Source: BRHc4a sp049323915 (GTDB taxonomy: Bacteria > Bacillota > Desulfotomaculia > Desulfotomaculales > Desulfocucumaceae). From it: a stretch of 29,928 bases of DNA. The translations under genes were made by a program, and so were the position numbers. Below the pieces are notes generated by a model, which made no database searches, was not told where the DNA came from, and saw nothing but the letters and a program-made list of their open reading frames with translations. The DNA lies in contig JBMOPC010000133.1 of NCBI GenBank assembly GCA_049323915.1, positions 1-29,928 of the forward strand, written 5' to 3'. Below are positions 24,261 to 29,928 of the stretch, one piece after another (the first letter of the stretch is position 1; each line of letters opens with the position of its first letter).

Positions 24261-25816
24261 TGGGTTACCGGTTGGGAATTGACGTGGGCGGCACCAACAC
24301 CGACGCCGTGATTATCGATGAAAGGCTTAATCTCGTTGAAAAGGTGAAAACGCCCACCACCAGGGATGTGACCACGGGAATCTATGCGGCCATAAGCAAA
24401 GTGCTGGAGAAGTCCGGGATTAACAAGGAAGATATCTCCTACGCCATGCTGGGGACCACCCACTGCACCAACGCCATAGTGGAACGCAAGCGCCTTTGCA
24501 AAGTTGGCATAGTGCGCATCGGCAAGCCCGCCACCATGGCCATCGCGCCCATGGTGGACTGGCCGGAGGACCTTGTGAAGGCGGTGGGTGAAGAATATTT
24601 CCTGGTAAAAGGCGGACATGAGTATGACGGTCGTGAAATCTCGGCCTTAGACCCGGATGAAGTCAGGTCGGTGGCCCGGATGCTCAAGGGAAACGTGGAG
24701 GCAGTGGTCGTAACCTCCGTATTTTCCCCGGTCTCGGCGGACCACGAGAAGCGGGCAGCGGAAATTTTCAAAGAAGAACTGGGCGGCATACCCCTGTCCC
24801 TGTCTCACGAAGTAGCCTCCATCGGCCTTCTGGAGCGGGAAAACGCCACCATCCTCAACGCGGCCCTGACGGAGGTGGCCAGAATCACCGCCCTTGGCTT
24901 CAAGTCCGCCCTGGAGCGGGAGGGGGTTAAAAACGCCCGAATTTACCTGTGCCAGAACGACGGCACGCTGATGTCCATCGACTACGCAGTCCGGTACCCC
25001 ATCCTGACGGTGGCCTGCGGGCCCACCAACAGCATCCGGGGGGCGTCTTTCCTGAGCGGATACAATAACGCCATAGTCCTGGACGTGGGGGGAACCACCA
25101 GCGACATAGGCGTGATCGTGAACAACTTCCCCCGCGAGTCCTCGGTGGCGGTGGAAATAGGGGGGGTGCGCACCAACTTCCGCATGCCGGACCTGATCTC
25201 CTTTGGCCTGGGCGGCGGAACCATTATCCGGGAGGAGGGCGGCGAGATCAGAATCGGGCCCGACAGCGTGGGCTACCGCCTCACCGAAGAGGCGCTGGTC
25301 TTTGGCGGAAACACCCTGACCGCCACTGATATAGCCGTGCGCCTGGGAATGGCGGAAATCGGCGACCCCGCCGGGGTGAGCCGTATCGACGAAGCCTTCG
25401 CCAGAAAAGCGCTGAATAAATGGATGGTGATGGTCAACGAGGCAATTGACAAGATGAAGCTGTCCGCAGATCCCGTGCCGCTGGTCCTGGTGGGGGGCGG
25501 CAGCATACTGATCACCGGCGGGGTGGAGGGGGTTTCGGAGGTAATCCGGCCGGCCGACCATGACGTGGCCAACGCCCTGGGCGCCGCCATTGCCCAGGTA
25601 AGCGGCCAGGTGGATAGAATATATTCCTTGAGTGAGATGAGCCGGGACGAGGCCATGAAGAACGCCAGGGAAACCGCTTTTGAGGAGGCGGTGAAGGCCG
25701 GCGCCGAGCCGTTCACAGTGCAGGTGGTGGAGTCCGAGGACGTGCCCCTGGCCTACCTGCCGGGCAACGCCACGCGCATAAGGATAAAGGCGGCGGGTGA
25801 TTTGAGACACGGGTAA
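24260..25816 (+). CDS. hyuA: HyuA-type hydantoinase/oxoprolinase family protein
   Basis: A 518-residue protein of the ATP-dependent hydantoinase/oxoprolinase subunit A family (actin-like ATPase fold). The N-terminal GIDVGGTNTDAVII (6-19) and the internal LDVGGTTSDIGVI (274-286) are the two phosphate-binding motifs. LGLGGGTIIREEGG-like sequence and LVLVGGGSILITGG follow. It would open a cyclic amide or hydantoin-type ring at the cost of ATP. No hyuB gene is present, and the length is that of the stand-alone HyuA-like group commonly found next to DUF917, rather than of the long 5-oxoprolinases. The reaction may thus be performed together with the DUF917 protein. Translation is coupled to the preceding gene (TAATG). 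A racemase gene follows. Confidence 0.94.
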   Translation: MGYRLGIDVGGTNTDAVIIDERLNLVEKVKTPTTRDVTTGIYAAISKVLEKSGINKEDISYAMLGTTHCTNAIVERKRLCKVGIVRIGKPATMAIAPMVDWPEDLVKAVGEEYFLVKGGHEYDGREISALDPDEVRSVARMLKGNVEAVVVTSVFSPVSADHEKRAAEIFKEELGGIPLSLSHEVASIGLLERENATILNAALTEVARITALGFKSALEREGVKNARIYLCQNDGTLMSIDYAVRYPILTVACGPTNSIRGASFLSGYNNAIVLDVGGTTSDIGVIVNNFPRESSVAVEIGGVRTNFRMPDLISFGLGGGTIIREEGGEIRIGPDSVGYRLTEEALVFGGNTLTATDIAVRLGMAEIGDPAGVSRIDEAFARKALNKWMVMVNEAIDKMKLSADPVPLVLVGGGSILITGGVEGVSEVIRPADHDVANALGAAIAQVSGQVDRIYSLSEMSRDEAMKNARETAFEEAVKAGAEPFTVQVVESEDVPLAYLPGNATRIRIKAAGDLRHG

Positions 25817-25925
25817 AATGAAACATCGCCCGAGCCGCGGGTGCGGCCCGATCTCCGGCAGGGGAACCGGGCCGGGTGGACCGAGTATGCTTTATTCCAT
25901 AATAACTCAGAGGAGGGAAGGTAAA

Positions 25926-26651
25926 TTGCGTATCAAGGTAATCATACCCATCACCAGCGATTTGCTGAACGAAGAGGCGCGCCAGGAAATAAAGGGATTT
26001 GTTTCCCCGGGGACGGAGTTCGAGGTGGAAAACATTGAATACGGGCCGGCATCCATCGAGTGCGCGTACGATGAGGCCCTGTCTGTGCCGGACATTTTAA
26101 ACAAGGTAAAAAAGGCAGCTGAAGAAGGGTTTGAAGGAATAATTATCGACTGCTTCGGCGACCCGGGGGTGAAGCCTGCCCGGGAACTGGTGGACATACC
26201 GGTATACGGTGCTTTTGAGCCGGCGGTTCTGATGGCGGCGGGGCTGGGCCAGCACCTTGGGATAGTGACCGTATTGCCCAACGTTTTGCCGATGCTGGAG
26301 GATCTGGGCAAAAAGCTGGGCCTGTCCGAAAGGCTGGTTTCCATCCGCTACGTGAGCATACCGGTTTTGGAACTGGGGGACAGGGACAAGCTGGAAAGCG
26401 CCCTGCTGGAGCAGAGCCTGGAGGCAATACAAAAGGACGGGGTGCACGTGATTATTCTGGGGTGTACCGGAATGATCGGCCTGGCCGCGAATCTTCAGCA
26501 AAGGCTGAAAGAAGCAGGGTACGACGTGCCGGTTATAGACCCCGCCTTCGCGGCCGTAAAGCTTGTGGAAAGTTATATTTCCATGGGGGTCAAGCACAGC
26601 AGGCTGAACTATATGCCGCCGCCTGACAAGCCCCGCAGGTGGTGGGGCTAG
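25926..26651 (+). CDS. Aspartate/glutamate (hydantoin) racemase family protein
   Basis: A 241-residue Asp/Glu/hydantoin racemase family enzyme. The two catalytic Cys are visible in IIIDCFGDPG and IILGCTGM, the paired thiols that deprotonate opposite faces of the chiral carbon. In hydantoin utilisation operons such enzymes (HyuE) interconvert hydantoin enantiomers before ring opening; maleate isomerase and Asp racemase are related alternatives. The frame is open from an ATG at 25818, but that 36-codon extension is Arg/Gly-rich and not family-like. TTG 25926 follows GGAGGGAAGG and begins the first beta strand (RIKVIIPITSD), so I chose it. It ends the permease operon; a hairpin lies just after the stop codon. 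Confidence 0.9.
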   Translation: MRIKVIIPITSDLLNEEARQEIKGFVSPGTEFEVENIEYGPASIECAYDEALSVPDILNKVKKAAEEGFEGIIIDCFGDPGVKPARELVDIPVYGAFEPAVLMAAGLGQHLGIVTVLPNVLPMLEDLGKKLGLSERLVSIRYVSIPVLELGDRDKLESALLEQSLEAIQKDGVHVIILGCTGMIGLAANLQQRLKEAGYDVPVIDPAFAAVKLVESYISMGVKHSRLNYMPPPDKPRRWWG

Positions 26652-26655
26652 AAAT

Positions 26656-26687
26656 GGGGGGTGAGACGGCGGGGGCTGTCTCACCCC
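26656..26687 (+). terminator. Hairpin after the racemase gene, probable operon end
   Basis: GGGGTGAGAC (26658-26667) and GTCTCACCCC (26678-26687) form a perfect 10-bp stem with a 10-nt G-rich loop, 6 bp after the stop codon. No clear U-tract follows (TTCGCTG), so it may end or only protect the transcript. A second 7-bp stem, CCCTGGT with ACCAGGG, follows at 26703-26724. Confidence 0.6.
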
Positions 26688-26779
26688 TTCGCTGTAGACT
26701 GGCCCTGGTGAAGGGGAACCAGGGGTGGGGCAGGGGGTTTTGAAGGCAAAGGTGCCGGAATAAACTGGAGGTGTTCGGT

Positions 26780-27301
26780 ATGGAAATTGTAAATTTGATA
26801 AAGACCAGAAGGAGCGTACGGTCCTTTACCGGCGAGCCGGTGGCGGACGATACGCTGAAGCTGCTGGTGGAGGCGGCGTGCTGGGCTCCCACGGGGAGCA
26901 ATATGCAGGCATGGGAGTTTGTGGTGATAAGGGACCGCGAAAAAATAAAGAAATTAAAGAGTTTTTCGCCGGGCCTGTTTGCATCTCCGCCGGCCCTGAT
27001 AGTGGTCTGCATTGACAGGGAGAGGGCCTTGGCCAGGGGGGGAGAGATGGGAAGGGATATTGTCAGCCTGTTTGATGCGGCCATGGCTGTGCAGAACATT
27101 TTGCTGCTGGCTCATTCCATGGCGCTGGGCGCCTGTGTGCTGCGCAGCTTCGACCAGAAGGCTTTTCAGATATTGCTGGAGCTGCCCGCCAGTGTAATGC
27201 CGGAGATGCTGGTCACCGTCGGCGTGCCCAAGGTGGTGCCCCAGGCCCCGCCCCGCAGGCCCCTGGAGGAAGTCCTGCACTTTGAAAGGTGGGATGGGTA
27301 G
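26780..27301 (+). CDS. Short nitroreductase-family flavoprotein
   Basis: A 173-residue nitroreductase-fold protein. KTRRSVRSFTGEPV is the N-terminal FMN-binding motif, CWAPTGSNMQAWEFVVI the second FMN motif, and GALGACVL-like sequence (MALGACVLRSF) the C-terminal motif. It is shorter than the 207-residue paralogue at 5812 and belongs to the small single-domain group common in anaerobes. ATG 26780 follows CTGGAGGTG; an upstream GTG at 26771 is inside that ribosome site and is not used. Its stop codon TAG directly abuts the next gene, which implies that the two products act together. The physiological substrate is unknown. Confidence 0.9.
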   Translation: MEIVNLIKTRRSVRSFTGEPVADDTLKLLVEAACWAPTGSNMQAWEFVVIRDREKIKKLKSFSPGLFASPPALIVVCIDRERALARGGEMGRDIVSLFDAAMAVQNILLLAHSMALGACVLRSFDQKAFQILLELPASVMPEMLVTVGVPKVVPQAPPRRPLEEVLHFERWDG

Positions 27302-27595
27302 GTGGTCTCTTTTCAAGACAGGCTGGAAATTTATGAGCTGATTGGCTACATGGTGTCCAGCGCCAGGGAACTGGTGATAGACCCCAAGCTGTACGGACCC
27401 TTCCGCCTGGTTGACGCCGTCAGCCGGCTGATTGACGTGCTGGAAAAGGAGGGTGCGGCGGACGAATTTATGCTGTCCCTGAGGAGCTTTATCGACGAGG
27501 GCAAATACTCGGTTATGACCGATGAGTCCGGGTTCTTTTCCTTCCTGGACGAACTGGTGGCAAGGGTGGCCGAATTTATCCGCGATATGGGGTAA
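27302..27595 (+). CDS. Small conserved protein, DUF6092-like
   Basis: A 97-residue, mostly helical, soluble protein. I recognise the pattern YMVSSARELV...PKLYGPFRLVDAVSRLI as that of the DUF6092 family, whose function is not known; this assignment is from memory of the motif. The GTG start follows the nitroreductase stop without any gap, and the ribosome site would be GGTGGGATGGG inside the preceding gene. Tight coupling suggests it assists or regulates the nitroreductase. It has no membrane segment, no Cys and no signal peptide. Confidence 0.7.
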   Translation: MVSFQDRLEIYELIGYMVSSARELVIDPKLYGPFRLVDAVSRLIDVLEKEGAADEFMLSLRSFIDEGKYSVMTDESGFFSFLDELVARVAEFIRDMG

Positions 27596-27852
27596 TGCCG
27601 GGTGCCTTTATTCTGGCGGCAGCGCAGGATATTATAACCATTTTAAACCGGCCCTGTCGTCCTGAACAGCATAAAATTTTGCAAGGAAATTCGCAGGGAA
27701 ACTTTCGGAATTATGCAGGTTTTTAGCTAAAGAATCAAACGGCTATGTGTTATAAGGATCGGAACGCAGAGAGGGGGCAGGAATAAGCAGTACCCGTATA
27801 GAAAGATAAGGAAACTACATTCATTAAAATTACTTCACGGCGGGAGAAAGCC

Positions 27853-28623
27853 ATGTGCCTAATTCTTTTTGCCTATGACTGTCATCCCGAATACCACCTG
27901 GTTGTGGCCGCCAACCGGGATGAGTATTATTCCCGCCCCACGGCCCGGGCCGGCTTCTGGGAGGACTGCCCCGGCGTGCTGGCCGGCAGGGACCTGGAAA
28001 GGTCGGGCACATGGCTGGGGATTACGCGAAAGGGGCGTTTCGCTGCCCTTACCAACTACCGCGACCCGGCCTCTTACAAATCAAACGCCCTCTCCCGGGG
28101 GATGCTGGTGAAGGAATATCTTTGTTCCGCACTTGAGCCGCCAGAATATATAGAATGGCTTCGCGGGGTGCGGGAAGCGTACAACGGCTTCAACCTTCTT
28201 CTGATGGGTGAGGGGGCACTGTGGTATTACTCCAACCGGGGAATGGACGCCGAAATGATTAGACCGGGAATTTACGGTCTCAGCAACCGCCTGCTGGACA
28301 CTCCCTGGCCCAAGGTGGTAAAAGGAAAAGAAGGTTTAAGGCAGATACTGGGGGAGTCCGGGGATGTCCCTGTGGAAACACTTTTTGACCTGCTTTCGGA
28401 CCGTGCCGGAGCTAATGATGAAGAACTGCCCGACACCGGTGTTTCCCTGAAGTGGGAGAGGCTTCTTTCAGCTGTGTTTATTGAAAGCGATACTTACGGT
28501 ACAAGGGCTTCCACCGTAATTACGGTTCAAAGAAACGGAGGCGTAGTATTTGCTGAGCGTTCATTCGGGGCCGGCGGCGTGAGGAACGGTGGCGACATGG
28601 TATACCACTTTGATTTAAGATGA
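27853..28623 (+). CDS. NRDE (TANGO2/DUF833) family protein
   Basis: A 256-residue protein of the NRDE family, named for its N-terminal motif: MCLILFAY, then VVAANRDEYYSRPT. Further family marks are LAGRDLERSGTWLGITRKG and FAALTNYRDP. Cys2 immediately after the initiator Met is conserved and resembles the nucleophile of N-terminal-nucleophile hydrolases. The family is widespread from bacteria to animals (TANGO2) and has no settled enzymatic role; proposals involve acyl-CoA, lipid or heme handling. ATG 27853 follows GGGAGAAAG. A 257-bp space precedes it, in which I see no gene and no convincing promoter. A thioesterase gene follows 10 bp later, consistent with an acyl-CoA link. Confidence 0.93.
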   Translation: MCLILFAYDCHPEYHLVVAANRDEYYSRPTARAGFWEDCPGVLAGRDLERSGTWLGITRKGRFAALTNYRDPASYKSNALSRGMLVKEYLCSALEPPEYIEWLRGVREAYNGFNLLLMGEGALWYYSNRGMDAEMIRPGIYGLSNRLLDTPWPKVVKGKEGLRQILGESGDVPVETLFDLLSDRAGANDEELPDTGVSLKWERLLSAVFIESDTYGTRASTVITVQRNGGVVFAERSFGAGGVRNGGDMVYHFDLR

Positions 28624-28633
28624 GGTGAGAACA

Positions 28634-29026
28634 GTGGAAGGAAAAGTGGAGCGGTTTGCCCAAAAGGACGCCCTAACCCGGCACCTGGGCATTAAGATTG
28701 AAGAGATCGGTCCGGGGTACGCCCGTGCCACAATGGAAGTCAGGCCCGAGCTGCTTAACGGCGTAGGGGTGACCCACGGGGGAGCCATATTCGGCCTGGC
28801 CGACGTGGTGTTCGCCGCCGCCAGCAATTCCCACGGGCCTGTGGCACTGGCCCTGAACGTAAACATACAGTTTCTTAAGACCACATCGCTGGGGGCGGTT
28901 CTCACCGCCAGCGCCCGGGAGGAAAACCTCACCAGGAAAACAGGGCTCTACAGAATGGAGGTCAGGGATGAGAAGGGAGAGCTGATAGCACTGGCGGAGG
29001 GACTTGTTTACCGCCGGGACAACTAA
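28634..29026 (+). CDS. PaaI-type hotdog-fold acyl-CoA thioesterase
   Basis: A 130-residue hotdog thioesterase. The signature NGVGVTHGGAIFGLADVVFA carries the HGG-x5-LAD pattern of PaaI/YbgC-like enzymes that hydrolyse phenylacetyl-CoA and related acyl-CoA thioesters, acting as tetramers. The C-terminal strands (IQFLKTTSLGAVLTASA, then GLYRMEVRDEKGELIALAEG) complete the fold. GTG at 28625 overlaps the ribosome site TGAGGTGA, so GTG 28634 is the start. It is 10 bp after the NRDE gene and probably cotranscribed. Its role may be release of CoA from trapped aromatic or short acyl-CoA intermediates; the exact substrate is unknown. Confidence 0.92.
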   Translation: MEGKVERFAQKDALTRHLGIKIEEIGPGYARATMEVRPELLNGVGVTHGGAIFGLADVVFAAASNSHGPVALALNVNIQFLKTTSLGAVLTASAREENLTRKTGLYRMEVRDEKGELIALAEGLVYRRDN

Positions 29027-29093
29027 ATACCTGGCTGATGCAAAAGGTTTTTGGGAGAATATACAGAATTCTTCATCAGAACAGTCAGAAATG

Positions 29094-29117
29094 CCGGAAT
29101 CCCGGAATCCCGGAGTC
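29094..29117. repeat. Three tandem 8-bp repeats
   Basis: CCGGAATC, CCGGAATC and CCGGAGTC lie head to tail just before the ribosome site of the uspA relic. The array is short, probably slippage-derived. Confidence 0.7.
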
Positions 29118-29134
29118 TGAAAGGAGGCTTAGCC

Positions 29135-29373
29135 ATGTATAGAAAAATACTTGTCCCCATTGATGGGTCGGAAGGGTCAAACCAGGCCGTGGAACACTTG
29201 CTGAAAATACTGGAAAATGAGAAGCCTGAAAAAATAATGCTTTTTCACGCGGTGAGTTATCCCACCCAACTGGAGTCAGGGGTCTGAGCGGAATAAAGAG
29301 CTTTCTCACGGGAAGCGTCAGCAATCACGTGGCGCAGAATGTCAAGTGTACCGTAATTCTGGTAAAGGAATAA
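29135..29373 (+). pseudogene. Universal stress protein (UspA) pseudogene with internal deletion
   Basis: The N-terminal 50 residues (MYRKILVPIDGSEGSNQAVE onward) are a clear UspA start after GGAGG, ending at a stop codon at 29285-29287. In a shifted frame, from 29281 to 29373, GLSGIKSFLTGSVSNHVAQ followed by CTVILVKE is the UspA C-terminus with the ATP-binding GSVSN motif. A normal UspA has about 140 residues, so roughly 60 central codons are missing and the frame has changed at the junction. The product cannot fold as UspA. The flanking terminator at 29388-29419 is intact, which suggests recent loss. Confidence 0.85.
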
Positions 29374-29387
29374 TTATTAATGAGACG

Positions 29388-29419
29388 CAGGAGGGAATAA
29401 AGTTCCCCTCCTGTTTGTT
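29388..29419 (+). terminator. Intrinsic terminator after the uspA relic
   Basis: CAGGAGGGAA (29388-29397) pairs with TTCCCCTCCTG (29403-29413, one bulged base) and is followed by TTTGTT. Confidence 0.7.
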
Positions 29420-29420
29420 C

Positions 29421-29523
29421 CTAAAACACCTTTTTGCCGTCCATAAACTCCTGCACCTGGTCAAGCCGCCTCGCCGAACCGCTGAAAGTGGACCACCTCG
29501 CGCTCCCTTAAGAACCTGATGTT
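29421..29523 (-). pseudogene. Frameshifted C-terminal fragment of a manganese-catalase-like (CotJC) protein
   Basis: On the minus strand the bases read NIRFLREREVVHFQRFGEAA followed by a stop. Removing one G restores the continuation LDQVQEFMDGKKVF and a stop. FLREREVVHFQRFGEAL is the typical C-terminal segment of CotJC/Mn-catalase spore-coat proteins. Only about 34 codons remain; the upstream part (29524-29580) reads differently, so the rest of the gene is gone. It occupies part of the 413-bp gap 29374-29786, where otherwise I see only the elements listed here. Confidence 0.6.
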
Positions 29524-29709
29524 CAGTGAACAAATTTCCGTCGATACCCGCAGCGACGGCTATGCTTTCTAAAACGGCGAGTATGATTTTTTCTTTATTT
29601 TCGGTCTAAAAACCGACCCTGCCTGGCGCTCTCCTTTTTCGCCATTTTTACTCTTTCCACGATTGTCTCCCTTTCAAGCTGAGGAGAATGACTTAAAGCT
29701 AAATGACAT

Positions 29710-29741
29710 TTGCAAAATAAGCAGGGCAATTTAAGTATAAT
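29710..29741 (+). promoter_or_regulatory. Possible promoter of sbcD
   Basis: A perfect TATAAT (29736-29741) lies 45 bp before the sbcD start. The nearest -35-like TTGCAA (29710-29715) is 20 bp away, longer than usual, so the assignment is weak. Confidence 0.35.
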
Positions 29742-29786
29742 TAGAAAACAATAGAAGCGGAAAAAAGGTTTAAGAGGGGGTGAAAT

Positions 29787-29928
29787 ATGAGGATCTTACA
29801 TACCTCTGACTGGCACCTGGGGCGAATTTTTCACGGGGTTCATCTGACTGACGACCAGGCTCACATCCTGGACCAGTTCGTAAAACTGGTAAGTGAGGCG
29901 AAGCCTGAGGCCGTTCTGGTGGCAGGGG
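29787..29928 (+). CDS. sbcD: Exonuclease SbcD, N-terminal part (cut by window end)
   Basis: The first 47 codons of SbcD, the nuclease subunit of the SbcCD (Mre11-Rad50-like) complex that processes DNA hairpins and blocked ends. MRILHTSDWHLGR is the first metallophosphoesterase motif, with the metal-binding Asp and His, and AVLVAG leads to the second (GD), which lies beyond the window. ATG 29787 has AGAGGGGGTG upstream. The rest of the gene, and probably sbcC, should follow outside the window. Confidence 0.93.
   Translation, partial: MRILHTSDWHLGRIFHGVHLTDDQAHILDQFVKLVSEAKPEAVLVAG

Noticed and set aside
24647..25810. A 387-codon open frame on the minus strand opposite hyuA
   Set aside because: It has low-complexity composition rich in His, Gly and Gln, no ribosome site, and lies fully opposite a well-supported HyuA gene. 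It is a by-product of high GC at third codon positions.
25818..25925. ATG start for the racemase 36 codons upstream
   Set aside because: The extension is Arg/Gly/Pro-rich and not family-like, while TTG 25926 has a strong ribosome site and begins at the first beta strand.
1..29928. CRISPR array or intact insertion sequence
   Set aside because: No regularly spaced repeats and no complete transposase or paired terminal repeats were seen anywhere in the window.

Overview
The window looks like chromosomal DNA of an anaerobic, spore-forming Gram-positive bacterium of the Peptococcaceae/Desulfotomaculum-Pelotomaculum type. The reasons are a moderately GC-rich Clostridia-like style (strong GGAGG ribosome sites, frequent TTG/GTG starts, sigma-A boxes), an NAD-linked multi-subunit [FeFe] hydrogenase next to a sensory [FeFe] hydrogenase, a tripartite tricarboxylate transporter with a lipoprotein binding protein, and a relic that resembles the spore-coat protein CotJC. 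This taxonomic reading is inference from gene content.

Bases 1-7240 (all +): an HMG-CoA-synthase-like/DUF35 fusion and an SCP2-type thiolase overlap by 4 bp. They are followed by tctC-tctB-tctA (uptake of an unidentified carboxylate), a nitroreductase-family flavoprotein and an AT-rich GntR/FCD regulator. This looks like an uptake and CoA-dependent breakdown unit. Bases 7241-7819 hold no convincing gene, only a perfect inverted repeat, a possible transposase scrap, a terminator and a promoter.

Bases 7820-17061 (all +): a hydrogen module. It contains a sensory [FeFe] hydrogenase with a PAS domain and its own terminator; a 612-bp gap with a large imperfect palindrome and a good sigma-A promoter; an XRE-cupin regulator; hydC-hydB-hydA (probably electron-bifurcating); a SpoIIE/PP2C-type phosphatase with an extra C-terminal domain; and a second NuoE-like [2Fe-2S] protein. 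The sensor and phosphatase plausibly adjust output of the catalytic hydrogenase to H2 or redox state.

Bases 17100-26651: two divergent units around a 499-bp control region. On the minus strand are a sigma-54 activator, a DUF917 protein and a protein that aligns colinearly with HyuA but has lost the nucleotide-binding motifs. On the plus strand are an NCS1 permease, an intact DUF917 protein, an intact HyuA and an Asp/Glu (hydantoin) racemase. The control region has a near-consensus -24/-12 promoter facing the permease and a 16-bp dyad about 130 bp upstream. The best candidate for an undescribed system is this arrangement: a catabolic operon for a hydantoin-like (possibly thiohydantoin) compound, faced by its activator, which is co-encoded with degenerate copies of two of the catabolic enzymes. 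Those copies may serve as a ligand-sensing pair.

Bases 26652-29928: a second nitroreductase with a small DUF6092-like partner, an NRDE/TANGO2 protein, a PaaI-type thioesterase, an internally deleted UspA pseudogene, a frameshifted CotJC-like fragment, and the start of sbcD cut by the window edge. No tRNA, rRNA, CRISPR array or intact insertion sequence was seen.
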